Assembly: GCF_000829465.1 (NCBI RefSeq) | Contig: NZ_JXAL01000006.1 | Coordinates: forward strand, 124,001 to 188,000 | Source of the DNA: Cohnella kolymensis | GTDB lineage: Bacteria > Bacillota > Bacilli > Paenibacillales > Paenibacillaceae | Reading direction: 5' to 3' | DNA: 64,000 nucleotides | Part shown: positions 46,042 to 55,919 of the stretch, piece by piece | Numbering within the stretch: the first letter of the stretch is position 1 | How the letters are laid out: every line of letters starts with the position of its first letter | Translations under genes and position numbers: made by a program | The notes under the pieces: model-generated | The model's input: the letters and a program-made list of their open reading frames with translations, nothing else | What the model was told of the DNA's origin: nothing | The model's database searches: none

Positions 46042-46599
46042 ATGAGATACACCATTCGTGGCCAACGTATGGAAGTAACAGAAGCTCTTCGTGATTACGT
46101 AGAGAAGAAGTTAAGTCGATTGGAACGATATTTTGAAGCCCCTCCCGAATCAGAAGTACACGTCACACTAAGCGTAACAAAAGGTCAACAAGCCGTCGAA
46201 GTCACGATCCCGCTTCCTGGGGCTCTACTACGAGCTGAGGAGAAAAGGGACGACATGTACGCATCCATCGACTTTGTGGTGGACAAACTGGAACGCCAAA
46301 TTCGCAAACACAAGACGAAAATGAACCGCAAATTCCGTCAGACCGGTACATCCATATTATTTAAGGAAGAAGCCATCAACGGCAACAGCGTCAGTACATT
46401 AACCCACGATGAAGAAGACGAGTTGGAACTTGTCCGGACGAAGCGTTTTAATATGAAGCCGATGGATGTTGAAGAAGCGATTCTTCAAATGAATATGGTC
46501 GGACACAACTTTTATGTATTTGCCAACACGGACACGAAGGAAATGAACGTCGTTTACCGCCGGAATGATGGAAAGTACGGGTTGATAGAATCTGTGTGA
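46042..46599 (+). CDS. hpf: Ribosome hibernation-promoting factor, long form
   Basis: The protein pairs 70S ribosomes into inactive 100S dimers in stationary phase. AAAGGAGG lies before the ATG at 46042, which starts MRYTIRGQRMEVTEALRDYV. The 185-residue length and two-part layout identify the long form: an N-terminal ribosome-binding domain (to about 100, with KLERQIRKHKTKMNRK) and a C-terminal dimerisation domain (VRTKRFNMKPMDVEEAILQM, HNFYVFANTDTKEMNVVYRR). Confidence 0.97.
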   Translation: MRYTIRGQRMEVTEALRDYVEKKLSRLERYFEAPPESEVHVTLSVTKGQQAVEVTIPLPGALLRAEEKRDDMYASIDFVVDKLERQIRKHKTKMNRKFRQTGTSILFKEEAINGNSVSTLTHDEEDELELVRTKRFNMKPMDVEEAILQMNMVGHNFYVFANTDTKEMNVVYRRNDGKYGLIESV

Positions 46600-46613
46600 A
46601 CATAACATATGCA

Positions 46614-46645
46614 AAGCCTCGGCATTCATTGCCGGGGCTTTTTTT
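46614..46645 (+). terminator. Terminator of hpf
   Basis: AAGCCTCGGCA/TGCCGGGGCTT (one G-T pair) with a 5-base loop and seven T's. Confidence 0.93.
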
Positions 46646-46759
46646 GGCGATTTGTTCAAGCATGCGCGTCCGTCGATACCCCTTCCTTGCCCCATTTTCC
46701 CCAAACTGATAAAATGAAAGAATACTGTCATACCCGCAGGAGAGAGGGGTACTACCGAT

Positions 46760-49270
46760 ATGTTAGGTCTGGTCAAAAAAATATTCGGGGATGCCAACGA
46801 ACGTGAAATCAAGCGGCTGTCTAAAACCGTGGAAGAGATCAACGCGTTGGAGCCAAAGATCTCCCAATTAACAGATGAACAGCTTCGTGCCAAGACGGAT
46901 GAGTTCCGTTCCCGTCTGGATCAAGGCGAAGATTTGGATGATATTTTGCCTGAGGCTTTTGCCGTCGTACGGGAAGCGTCCAAGCGCACGCTCAATAAGC
47001 GTCATTTTGACGTGCAGCTAATCGGAGGTATGGTTCTTCATAACGGCAAAATTCCCGAGATGAAGACCGGGGAAGGGAAGACGCTTGTCGGAACGCTCGC
47101 TGTATACCTGAATGCCTTGCAGGGCAAAGGCGTACACGTGGTTACGGTCAACGATTACCTCGTCACACGCGACAGCGCCGAGATGGGTCAAATTTACGAG
47201 TTCCTGGGCATGACTGTCGGCCGTAACCTGAATGGACTTTCCCATGAGGAAAAACAACAGGCGTACGCGTGCGACATCACTTATGGAACCAACAACGAGT
47301 TCGGTTTCGACTACTTGCGCGACAACATGGTCCTTTATAAGGAACAAATGGTACAACGGTCGCTGAACTATGCCCTCATCGATGAAGTGGATTCCATCCT
47401 GATCGACGAGGCGCGGACACCGCTGATCATTTCCGGCCAAGCGCAGAAATCGACGGAGCTGTACTATGCTGCAGACCGTTTTGTCAGCAAATTAAAGGAT
47501 ACCGAAGACTTTACAATAGATGTGAAAATGCGCACCGTTGCCTTGACCGAGCAAGGGGTCACCAAGGCGGAGCGTGCGTTCAATATCGACAACTTGTTCT
47601 CCCATGAGCATGTTACGCTTAACCACCATGTGCAGCAAGCGCTTCGTGCCCGCTTTATCATGAGACGGGACGTAGATTATGTGGTTCAAGATGATGAAGT
47701 CCTCATCGTCGACGAATTCACCGGCCGGCTGATGGCAGGACGCCGTTACAGCGACGGTCTGCATCAGGCGATCGAAGCGAAGGAGCAGCTCGAGGTTCAG
47801 AACGAGAGCATGACGCTCGCCACTATCACGTTCCAGAACTACTTCCGGATGTACCGCAAGCTGGCCGGCATGACCGGTACGGCGAAGACGGAGGAAGAAG
47901 AATTCAAGCGGATTTATGGATTGGAAGTCGTGCAGGTGCCGACCAACCGTCCGATGATTCGTGAAGATAAGGCGGATGTCGTCTATAAATCCGAGAATGG
48001 CAAATATCGCGCCGTTGTGGACGAGATTGTAGAACGTCACAAAACCGGACAGCCCGTTCTTGTCGGTACGGTGTCGATCGAGAATTCGGAGCGCGTTGCG
48101 GATATGCTGAAGAAAAAAGGCGTACCGCACCAGGTTCTGAATGCGAAGTATCATGCCGAAGAAGCGGCGATCATCGCCAACGCAGGACAAAAAGGAACCG
48201 TTACGATCGCCACCAATATGGCGGGCCGAGGTACCGATATCGTTCTGGGCGAAGGTGTAGCCGATGTCGGCGGGCTGCATATCATGGGTACCGAGCGCCA
48301 TGAATCGCGGCGTATCGATAACCAGCTGCGCGGCCGTTCCGGACGTCAAGGCGATCCGGGTTCTTCGCAGTTCTATCTGTCCATGCAGGATGAACTGATG
48401 CGCAGATTCGGCGCGGACAATATCATGGGCATGATGGAGCGTCTCGGTTTCGACGAGGATTCTCCGATCGAGAGCCGCATGATTACCCGCGCGATCGAAT
48501 CCGCCCAGAAGCGTGTCGAGGGCAGCAACTTCGATACTCGCCGTATCGTTTTGCAGTACGATGATGTCATCAACCTGCAGCGGGAGAAAATATACGGAGA
48601 TCGCCGCGAAATACTGGCCTCCGACAACATCCGCGAAATCGTGCTCGGCATGGTTCGTTCGGTTGTGAATCGTGCCGTCGACAGCCATTGCTCGGACAGC
48701 GATGTGCCGGAGGATTGGGATTTCGAGGGCCTCCTGACTTACGCTCATACGAATTTCTTGCCTGAAGAGCGCTTGAGTAAAGACGACTTGTGGGGCAAGG
48801 AAAAAGAAGAAATGATCGAAATGCTGATGGAGCGCATTGAAAAGTACTACGACGAGCGCGAAGAGGGCCTCGGCAGCGAAACGATGCGCGAGTTCGAGAA
48901 AGTCGTCGTTCTGCGCGCCGTCGACAGCAAGTGGATGGATCACATCGATGCGATGGATCATCTGCGCCAAGGTATCCACTTACGCGCATACGGCGGTAAC
49001 GATCCGCTGCGTGAATACCAGTTCGAAGGACACAACATGTTCCTTTCCATGATCGAGCGGATCGAGGACGAGGTTACGCTCTATATCATGAAAGCTCATG
49101 TGGAGAGTAACCTGAAGCGTGAAGCGGTAGCTGAAGGGCAGGCCGTGGATACCAAAGCGGAAGCGGGTCCTAAGAAACCTGTGACGCGCTCTGCTGAACA
49201 GCGTGTCGGCCGGAACGATCCGTGCCCGTGCGGCAGCGGCAAGAAATACAAACAGTGCCACGGACAATAA
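46760..49270 (+). CDS. secA: Preprotein translocase ATPase SecA
   Basis: SecA is the ATP-driven motor that pushes unfolded secreted proteins through SecYEG. The 836-residue protein has the usual length. Motifs are Walker [18 protein letters not shown]-like [50 protein letters not shown], and the C-terminal zinc-binding tail [14 protein letters not shown]. In a cell with so many SLH and flagellar exports its load is high. It lies directly before prfB, as in B. subtilis. Confidence 0.99.
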   Translation: MLGLVKKIFGDANEREIKRLSKTVEEINALEPKISQLTDEQLRAKTDEFRSRLDQGEDLDDILPEAFAVVREASKRTLNKRHFDVQLIGGMVLHNGKIPEMKTGEGKTLVGTLAVYLNALQGKGVHVVTVNDYLVTRDSAEMGQIYEFLGMTVGRNLNGLSHEEKQQAYACDITYGTNNEFGFDYLRDNMVLYKEQMVQRSLNYALIDEVDSILIDEARTPLIISGQAQKSTELYYAADRFVSKLKDTEDFTIDVKMRTVALTEQGVTKAERAFNIDNLFSHEHVTLNHHVQQALRARFIMRRDVDYVVQDDEVLIVDEFTGRLMAGRRYSDGLHQAIEAKEQLEVQNESMTLATITFQNYFRMYRKLAGMTGTAKTEEEEFKRIYGLEVVQVPTNRPMIREDKADVVYKSENGKYRAVVDEIVERHKTGQPVLVGTVSIENSERVADMLKKKGVPHQVLNAKYHAEEAAIIANAGQKGTVTIATNMAGRGTDIVLGEGVADVGGLHIMGTERHESRRIDNQLRGRSGRQGDPGSSQFYLSMQDELMRRFGADNIMGMMERLGFDEDSPIESRMITRAIESAQKRVEGSNFDTRRIVLQYDDVINLQREKIYGDRREILASDNIREIVLGMVRSVVNRAVDSHCSDSDVPEDWDFEGLLTYAHTNFLPEERLSKDDLWGKEKEEMIEMLMERIEKYYDEREEGLGSETMREFEKVVVLRAVDSKWMDHIDAMDHLRQGIHLRAYGGNDPLREYQFEGHNMFLSMIERIEDEVTLYIMKAHVESNLKREAVAEGQAVDTKAEAGPKKPVTRSAEQRVGRNDPCPCGSGKKYKQCHGQ

Positions 49271-49315
49271 TCGTTCCGAAGAGCACCCTAAGATTCATAT
49301 GAGGTGATTATCAAC

Positions 49316-50435
49316 ATGTCCGAAATAGACATTACAGTGAAGCAAGATCTTCGCGAAAGCGCGAAGCGACTCCAGCAATTCAGGGGGTCTCTTTGACTTA
49401 GATCTCAAGAAGGAACAGATTGAGAACTATGAAGTCAAGATGAGCGAACCTAATTTCTGGGACGACAACGAGAAGGCACAGGCGCTCATCGCCGAGATGA
49501 ATGCCATCAAGTCCGTCGTGGATGAATATGAAGGTATGGCGAACGAGCTTCAGGACCTTCAGGATATGCTGGAAATCCTTGAAGAGGAATCCGACGATTC
49601 GATGGTTAAGGAGTGGACGGAGAGCGTGAAGGCTCTTACCGCCAAGATTGACTCCTTCGAACTGCAGCTGCTGCTGAACCAACCTTATGACAAGAACGAC
49701 GCCATACTTGAATTGCACCCGGGCGCCGGCGGAACAGAGTCGCAAGACTGGGCGCAAATGCTGTACCGGATGTATACCCGATGGGCGGAGAAACGCGGCT
49801 TCAAAGTCGAGCTGCTTGACTATCTCCCAGGGGATGAAGCGGGAATTAAGAGTGTCACGATTCAGGTTAGCGGCCGCAACGCCTATGGATATCTGAAGGC
49901 GGAAAAAGGCGTGCACAGACTCGTACGAATCTCGCCGTTCGATGCCTCGGGCCGCCGCCACACTTCGTTCGTTTCTTGCGATGTGGTGCCTGAGATTGAT
50001 GAAGATATCCAAATCGATATTCGTCCGGAAGATCTCCGGGTGGACACGTACCGTGCCAGCGGCGCAGGCGGTCAACATATCAACAAGACCGATTCCGCGA
50101 TTCGTCTCACTCACTTGCCGACCGGTGTAGTTGTGGCTTGCCAGACGCAGCGTTCTCAAATCCAGAACCGCGACAAAGCGATGAAAATGCTCCAGTCCAA
50201 GCTCTACGAGCTGAAGCTTCAAGAACAGGCGCGGGAGCTGGCGGAAGTCCGCGGTGAACAGAAGGATATCGCATGGGGCAGCCAAATCCGGTCGTATGTG
50301 TTCCATCCTTACAGCATGGTGAAGGATCACCGCACGCAGGTGGAGACCGGCAACATCGGCGCTGTGATGGACGGCGAGCTGGATCCTTTTATCGACGGAT
50401 ATTTACGCAGCCAGATCAAACTGGAAGCGGAATGA
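49316..50435 (+). CDS. prfB: Peptide chain release factor 2, programmed +1 frameshift
   Basis: RF2 releases finished proteins at UGA and UAA. Translation starts at 49316 ([18 protein letters not shown]) behind GAGGTGA and meets an in-frame TGA at 49394-49396. A +1 shift at CTT-TGA-C continues with [13 protein letters not shown] to 50435, about 372 residues. The stop-recognition region and the catalytic GGQ loop ([20 protein letters not shown]) are intact. The shift is the conserved autoregulatory device of RF2 and not a defect. Confidence 0.98.
49382..49397 (+). promoter_or_regulatory. prfB frameshift signal
   Basis: AGGGGG-TCT-CTT-TGA-C: an internal Shine-Dalgarno-like AGGGGG (49382-49387) three bases before the CTT slippery codon, the UGA stop and the C after it. 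Low RF2 makes the ribosome pause at the stop and slip forward by one. Confidence 0.97.
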
Positions 50436-50453
50436 AATGCATAATAAAACACA

Positions 50454-50490
50454 AACTTCCTACACGTACCGCAAGTGTAGGAAGTTCTTT
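50454..50490 (+). terminator. Terminator of secA-prfB
   Basis: AACTTCCTACAC/GTGTAGGAAGTT is a perfect 12-bp stem with a 9-base loop, then CTTTC; the T-run is short. Confidence 0.75.
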
Positions 50491-50525
50491 CATTAGTGCG
50501 AGAATGGAAAAGAGGCGACACTCGA

Positions 50526-51431
50526 GTGGTATCGACTGATCCGAAGCCCCCGTATTCGGTGAAAAAACGCAAGGTGCGCAAGGTATCCCCTGCAGCACGC
50601 GAAATTTTCAGCTATTTATCTCTGCTCATCGGCGCTTTCCTCATAGCCGTCAGCTTTAATCTGTTTTTGCTTTCCAACCGCATCGCCTCGGGCGGAGTGT
50701 CGGGTATCTCCGTCATTGTCAACACGCTTGTGCACATTCCTCCAGCCTACACCCAGTGGGCGCTCAACATCCCTTTGTTTATCGCAGGAATCCTTGTATT
50801 AGGAAGACATTTCGGTGTGAAGACGGCCGTCGGTTCCGTCATTCTGCCTTTTTTTGTGCTGCTCACTTCCCACTGGACGGCGCCTACACATAATCCCTTG
50901 CTTGCTGCGATTTATGGCGGTCTCGGAGTCGGACTCGGTCTTGGCCTTGTATTCCGCGGACGAGGTTCGACCGGAGGGCTTGACGTCGCCGCTCAAATTA
51001 TCCACCGTATAACCGGCATTCGCCTCGGTTTGGCCGTGGCTGCCTTGGACGCACTCGTCATCCTTGCCGCCGCATTTTTTATCTCCTTCGAAAATGCCTT
51101 ATACGCGTTAATCGGCCTATATGTAACCAGCAAAACCATCGACATCGTACAGACCGGGCTCCAAACCTCCAAAGCCGCTTTTATCATCTCCAAAGATCCC
51201 GAGCGGGTTTCCGCCGCTATTTTGCATGATTTGGATCGGGGATTAACGAAGCTGGAGGGAGTCGGCGGCTATACCGGCGAGAATCGTCCCGTCCTGCTCG
51301 TTGTCGTCGGCCAAAGCGAAGTGACCCGATTAAAAAACCTTGTTCGTGACGCCGATCCGGAAGCATTCGTCATCATCAGCAACGCCGCCGAAGTGCTTGG
51401 AGAAGGCTTCCGGGAAAATAAAAATTTATAG
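50526..51431 (+). CDS. YitT-family membrane protein
   Basis: This membrane protein of about 301 residues has five or six hydrophobic segments (YLSLLIGAFLIAVSFNLFLL, WALNIPLFIAGILVLG, LLAAIYGGLGVGLGLGLVF) with the family's ASGGVSGISVI and GSTGGLDV motifs. The C-terminal DUF2179 domain begins near AAFIISKDPERVSAAILHDL and includes EGVGGYTGENRPVLLVVV. Function of the family is unknown; transport has been suggested. The GTG at 50526 is preferred because an earlier GTG (50496) sits against the prfB terminator, but the start is not certain. Confidence 0.88.
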   Translation: MVSTDPKPPYSVKKRKVRKVSPAAREIFSYLSLLIGAFLIAVSFNLFLLSNRIASGGVSGISVIVNTLVHIPPAYTQWALNIPLFIAGILVLGRHFGVKTAVGSVILPFFVLLTSHWTAPTHNPLLAAIYGGLGVGLGLGLVFRGRGSTGGLDVAAQIIHRITGIRLGLAVAALDALVILAAAFFISFENALYALIGLYVTSKTIDIVQTGLQTSKAAFIISKDPERVSAAILHDLDRGLTKLEGVGGYTGENRPVLLVVVGQSEVTRLKNLVRDADPEAFVIISNAAEVLGEGFRENKNL

Positions 51432-51442
51432 TCTGTCTATGG

Positions 51443-51471
51443 TTGCATAAATAATACATAAGACGTATAAT
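51443..51471 (+). promoter_or_regulatory. Promoter of the arginine operon, with a possible ARG-box half
   Basis: TTGCAT (51443-51448) and TATAAT (51466-51471) are 17 bases apart. The spacer CATAAATAATACATA partly matches the AhrC/ArgR ARG-box (CATGAATAAAAAT type). A second AT-rich near-palindrome (TTCATATTTTTATGTG) lies just before the argC ribosome site, near 51538-51553. Repressor binding is inferred. Confidence 0.7.
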
Positions 51472-51573
51472 AATTCAGTATTCGAGCATAAACCAACAGT
51501 TACTTAGATCATAATCACATATTTTATCCGCTATTTATTCATATTTTTATGTGTTTTTATCGGGGGAACGACA

Positions 51574-52626
51574 ATGAATAATTCCAAGCTCCGCGCGGCT
51601 GTCGTAGGCTCAACCGGCTATGGCGGCGTCGAACTTATTCGTTTGCTGCAATCTCATCCGCATGTTACCGTGACGTCGGTCATTTCTTCCTCCAGCGCGG
51701 GATCGCCGATTGCCGAGGGATTTCCTCATCTGAGAGAAATCCGTACCGACTTGTTGGACGGAATCGATGTAGAACTCGTTCGTTCTAAGGCGGATGTCGT
51801 CTTTCTGGCAACTCCGCACGGTGTGAGCATGAAGCTCGCTCCGGATTTTTTGGCGGCAGGCATGAAGGTGATCGACCTTTCCGGTGATTTTCGCTTGAAA
51901 TCGGGTGACGTTTATCGGGAGTGGTACAAACACGAGCCCGCTGCACAAGCCGAGGTGGATCGTGCGGTGTACGGTTTATCGGAAGTATACGGCGCACAAG
52001 TTTACGGAGCCGACTTCATTTCCAATCCCGGATGCTTCTCAACAGCTGCATTGCTTGGCTTATATCCGGCGGTTAAGGCAGGCTGGATCAACCCGGACTC
52101 GATCATCATCGATGCGAAGTCAGGAGTCTCCGGTGCAGGACGCGGCTTGAATTTAAGCGCGCATTTTTCCGAAATCAACGAGAATTTCAAAGCCTACAAG
52201 CTGAATAAACATCAACATACGCCGGAAATCGAGCAAGTATTGTCGGAAGCGGCGGGCCGTCCTGTCATCACCACTTTTACCACTCATCTCGTCCCGATGA
52301 CGAGAGGGATCATGTGCACGATTTATGCGGCACAGAACGAGAATCGCGATACTGCCCAATTTGTGGACCTGTACCGACGATTTTATGAAGGGCGCCGTTT
52401 CGTCCGGGTTCATCCTGCAGGCCATTGGCCGGCAACGAAACAGGTCTACGGAAGCAACTACTGCGACATCGGCTTTTCCACGGATGATCGCACAGGCCGG
52501 ATTACGATTATTTCGGTGATCGACAACTTGGTGAAGGGCGCGGCGGGCCAGGCGATTCAGAACCTGAACCTGCTCATGAACTGGGATGAAACGCTCGGGC
52601 TTCAGTTCACTCCGGTCTACCCTTAA
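51574..52626 (+). CDS. argC: N-acetyl-gamma-glutamyl-phosphate reductase
   Basis: ArgC catalyses the third step of arginine synthesis, reducing N-acetylglutamyl phosphate to the semialdehyde with NADPH. The 350-residue protein shows the nucleotide loop VVGSTGYGGVELIRLLQSHP, the catalytic cysteine region NPGCFSTAALL and KSGVSGAGRG. It is the first gene of argCJBDFGH and has its own promoter. Confidence 0.98.
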   Translation: MNNSKLRAAVVGSTGYGGVELIRLLQSHPHVTVTSVISSSSAGSPIAEGFPHLREIRTDLLDGIDVELVRSKADVVFLATPHGVSMKLAPDFLAAGMKVIDLSGDFRLKSGDVYREWYKHEPAAQAEVDRAVYGLSEVYGAQVYGADFISNPGCFSTAALLGLYPAVKAGWINPDSIIIDAKSGVSGAGRGLNLSAHFSEINENFKAYKLNKHQHTPEIEQVLSEAAGRPVITTFTTHLVPMTRGIMCTIYAAQNENRDTAQFVDLYRRFYEGRRFVRVHPAGHWPATKQVYGSNYCDIGFSTDDRTGRITIISVIDNLVKGAAGQAIQNLNLLMNWDETLGLQFTPVYP

Positions 52627-52655
52627 TACTCGATGAGAGGAACGGGCTACTTATT

Positions 52656-53888
52656 ATGGGGAAAGAGAAACAGTACACAGTTCTCCCTGAGGGAGGCATC
52701 ACCACACCCAAAGGCTTTAAGGCCGGCGGACTCCACTGCGGCTTGAAAAAAACGGACCGGCACGATTTAGGCGTCATTGTCTGCGATGTTCCGGCGGCTG
52801 CGGCGGCGGTATATACGACGAATTTATTTCAAGCGGCACCCGTTAAGGTAACCCGCGACACCTTGAGTGAAGGCGGCATGCTGCGGGCGATCGTCGTGAA
52901 CAGCGGGAACGCCAATGCATGCACGGGTGATCAAGGTGACGCCGATGCGCGCACGATGCAGGCGAATATGGCGGAAGCGTTGGGAATTAGCAAGAATCAG
53001 GTGGCTGTTGCATCCACAGGCGTGATCGGCGAACTGTTGAAAATGGATCGGGTGAACTCCGGTATCGCAGAGCTGCCCTCGAGGGTTCTAGGGGATGCGC
53101 AGGGTTCCGACGATTTCTGCCAGGCTATTCTTACAACGGATTTGGTGAAAAAGGTTTCCTGCGTGACGCTGACTTTAGATGGGCAGCAAGTGACGATAGC
53201 CGGTGCGGCCAAAGGTTCAGGAATGATTCATCCCAACATGGCAACGATGCTCGGATTCGTAACGACGGACGCTGCGATCGGAACACCGCTGCTGCAAGAG
53301 CTGCTTCGCGAAGTGACGAACGTGAGCTTTAACATGATCACGGTTGACGGCGATACCAGCACCAACGACATGCTCGTGGCGATGGCGAGCGGATTAGCGG
53401 GCAATCGCGAATTGACGCGCAACCATCCGGACTATGAAGCATTCGTACAAGGATTGCGGCATGTGTGCACCGAGCTGGCAAAAGCCATCGCGCGCGATGG
53501 CGAAGGGGCAACGAAGCTGATCGAGACAACGGTCGTCAGCGCAGTCAGTGATGAAGCGGCACAAGCGATCGCCAAGACGATTATCGGGTCCAGTCTCGTT
53601 AAATCAGCCGTGTATGGCGCAGATGCCAACTGGGGGCGAATTATCGCAGCAGTCGGGCGTGCTGGCCAACCGGTGAACGTCGGGACAGTGGATATTCGTT
53701 TGGGTGACATTCCCGTGTTGGAGCAGTCCCGCCCGGTACCTTTTGATGAAGAAATGGCACTGGAGTACTTAAAAACCGGTACGATCGGCATTCACGTGAA
53801 TTTGAATATGGGAAGCGGGACGGCGACGGCTTGGGGCTGCGACCTCACGTACGACTATGTGCGCATTAATGCCGCTTATCGGACGTAA
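52656..53888 (+). CDS. argJ: Ornithine acetyltransferase / glutamate N-acetyltransferase
   Basis: ArgJ moves the acetyl group from N-acetylornithine to glutamate, closing the acetyl cycle, and in bifunctional forms also makes N-acetylglutamate from acetyl-CoA. No argA gene is seen here. The 410-residue precursor cleaves itself before the threonine in KGSGMIHPNMATMLGF. VNSGNANACTG and the C-terminal LTYDYVRINAAYRT are also typical. Confidence 0.98.
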   Translation: MGKEKQYTVLPEGGITTPKGFKAGGLHCGLKKTDRHDLGVIVCDVPAAAAAVYTTNLFQAAPVKVTRDTLSEGGMLRAIVVNSGNANACTGDQGDADARTMQANMAEALGISKNQVAVASTGVIGELLKMDRVNSGIAELPSRVLGDAQGSDDFCQAILTTDLVKKVSCVTLTLDGQQVTIAGAAKGSGMIHPNMATMLGFVTTDAAIGTPLLQELLREVTNVSFNMITVDGDTSTNDMLVAMASGLAGNRELTRNHPDYEAFVQGLRHVCTELAKAIARDGEGATKLIETTVVSAVSDEAAQAIAKTIIGSSLVKSAVYGADANWGRIIAAVGRAGQPVNVGTVDIRLGDIPVLEQSRPVPFDEEMALEYLKTGTIGIHVNLNMGSGTATAWGCDLTYDYVRINAAYRT

Positions 53889-53903
53889 GGAGATCGAAAC
53901 TTG

Positions 53904-54695
53904 ATGAGCACTCATAGATTCGTGATGAAATGCGGAGGAAGCACGCTCGCCGCTCTTCCGGACGCTTTTTTCGAGGATTTGCGGCAGCTGCAGGAGCAAG
54001 GGACTCAGCCTGTTATCGTGCATGGCGGCGGCCCGGCGATTAACGAAACGCTCGGCAAGCTCGGGATCGAGAGCCGGTTCCATAACGGACTGCGCGTTAC
54101 CGATGAAGCCACTTTGGTCGTTGTCGAGATGGTATTGGCCGGCGGCATGAACAAGCAAATCGTGCGCAGGCTGCAGCAGAACGGGGCAAGATCGATCGGA
54201 CTTTCCGGCACGGACGGCGGCTTAATCCGGGTGAAACCGGTGGCTGACGCCGATGTGGTCGGGCTTGTCGGAGAAATTATCGGAATCAACACTGAACTTA
54301 TTGAAGGAATCATTAACCTGGGCTACCTGCCCGTCATAGCCCCTATCGGCATCGACGGTGCCGGGCAGCGATACAACATTAACGCAGATACCGCCGCGGG
54401 AGCAGTGGCCTCCCATCTAGGCGTCGATACGATGATTGTGGTGACCGATGTTCCAGGGATCATGCGAACGGTTAATGGAGAAAAGAGCGTTCTTTCGCAG
54501 GTTACTTTTGCCGATATCGAGCAAATGATCGAGAGCGGCGAAATTTACGGCGGCATGATTCCAAAAGTAAGGGCGGCGATGAGCTGCTTGCACGGCAACG
54601 TCAAGGATGTGCTGATCGTCGATGGGGCAATGCCCCGCGTTCTGAGCCGAGCTGTGAAGGACGGAAATATCGGAACCCGCATTGTCAGGGGTTGA
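53904..54695 (+). CDS. argB: Acetylglutamate kinase
   Basis: ArgB phosphorylates N-acetylglutamate, the second step of the pathway. The protein of about 263 residues has the amino-acid-kinase motifs FVMKCGGSTL, VIVHGGGPAINETL and the C-terminal GGMIPKVRAAMSCL. Start ATG 53904 or the adjoining TTG 53901; both follow AAGGAGA. The 3' end precedes the argD start by 14 bases. Confidence 0.97.
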   Translation: MSTHRFVMKCGGSTLAALPDAFFEDLRQLQEQGTQPVIVHGGGPAINETLGKLGIESRFHNGLRVTDEATLVVVEMVLAGGMNKQIVRRLQQNGARSIGLSGTDGGLIRVKPVADADVVGLVGEIIGINTELIEGIINLGYLPVIAPIGIDGAGQRYNINADTAAGAVASHLGVDTMIVVTDVPGIMRTVNGEKSVLSQVTFADIEQMIESGEIYGGMIPKVRAAMSCLHGNVKDVLIVDGAMPRVLSRAVKDGNIGTRIVRG

Positions 54696-54709
54696 AGGGA
54701 GAGTTCGGG

Positions 54710-55897
54710 ATGAGTGAGAGCGCGTTGTTTCCGACATACGCCAGGTTCCCTATTACATTAGTAAAAGGGAAGGGCAGCCGGCTGTGGGATGATCAAGGCA
54801 AGGAGTATCTGGATTTCATGAGCGGCCTGGCGGTGACCAATCTCGGGCATTCGCCGGATGCGGTTAAGGAAGCGTTGGTCAGCCAGCTCGATCAGCTGTG
54901 GCACGTGTCAAACCTTTTTCATAATCCGAATCAGGAAAAGGCAGCGCGTTTGCTGGTCGACAACAGCTGCGCGGACGCGGTGTTCTTCTGCAACAGCGGA
55001 GCTGAGGCGAATGAAGCCGCGATCAAGCTGGCGCGCCGTTATTACCAGAAGGTATTGGGCGAGCAGCGGTTCGAGATTATTACCTTCAACCAGTCGTTCC
55101 ACGGACGGACTTTGGCGACGCTGACGGCCACGGGCCAAGAGAAGGTGAAGGACGGATTCCTGCCTTTGCCGGAAGGATTCCGCCACGTTCCACTGCATGA
55201 TATGGACGCACTGGAAGAGGCCGTGAACGAGAATACGGCTGCGATTATGCTGGAGTTGGTTCAGGCAGAAGGGGGCGTCATTCCGGTCGAAGCGGATTTC
55301 CTTCGCCAGGTGAGAGAACTGTGCGACCGGCATGGCGTGCTGCTCATCATTGACGAAATCCAGACCGGTATGGGGCGAACAGGAAAGCTTTTCTCGTATG
55401 AGCATTACGACGTCGAGCCGGATATTTTCACTCTCGCCAAAGGTCTTGGAAGCGGGGTTCCGGTCGGTGCCATGCTGGCTAAGGCGCATCTGATCCCGGC
55501 GTTCACTCCCGGCTCGCACGCGACAACGTTTGGCGGCACACCGATCATAATGGCCGCGGTCGCCGCAACGATAGAAACGATGCTTGAACAGAAACTGCCT
55601 GAGCGGGCGGAAGAAGCCGGCGCCTATCTGCTTCGGCAGCTAAGGGCAAAGCTGACGGGACTGCCCCAAGTGAAGCAGATCCGGGGCTCCGGCTTGCTGA
55701 TAGGAATCCTCTGCAACGCTCCCGTCGCAGAGCATATCGCCGAGCTTCATAAGCGGGGACTGCTCGTCGTACCGGCCGGACCAGAAGTTATTCGACTGCT
55801 TCCGAATCTGCTCGTCACCAAGGATGAAATCGACGAAGCGGTTGATCTGATCGCTGATGTACTTAAGGAGCATGCGACGGTTAAGCCCGTCAACTGA
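54710..55897 (+). CDS. argD: Acetylornithine aminotransferase
   Basis: ArgD is the PLP enzyme that converts N-acetylglutamate semialdehyde to N-acetylornithine. The ATG at 54710 lies eight bases after GAAGGGAG. The 395-residue class-III aminotransferase has FFCNSGAEANEAAIKLAR, FHGRTLATLTATGQ, the cofactor aspartate in LLIIDEIQTGMGRTG, and the PLP lysine in LAKGLGSGVPVGAML. Confidence 0.97.
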   Translation: MSESALFPTYARFPITLVKGKGSRLWDDQGKEYLDFMSGLAVTNLGHSPDAVKEALVSQLDQLWHVSNLFHNPNQEKAARLLVDNSCADAVFFCNSGAEANEAAIKLARRYYQKVLGEQRFEIITFNQSFHGRTLATLTATGQEKVKDGFLPLPEGFRHVPLHDMDALEEAVNENTAAIMLELVQAEGGVIPVEADFLRQVRELCDRHGVLLIIDEIQTGMGRTGKLFSYEHYDVEPDIFTLAKGLGSGVPVGAMLAKAHLIPAFTPGSHATTFGGTPIIMAAVAATIETMLEQKLPERAEEAGAYLLRQLRAKLTGLPQVKQIRGSGLLIGILCNAPVAEHIAELHKRGLLVVPAGPEVIRLLPNLLVTKDEIDEAVDLIADVLKEHATVKPVN

Positions 55898-55919
55898 CAA
55901 GAGATAGGGAGGGAACGCT

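Noticed and set aside
47492-48979. Minus-strand open frame of about 500 codons opposite secA
   Set aside because: secA is complete on the plus strand; the antisense frame has low-complexity composition and no start signal.
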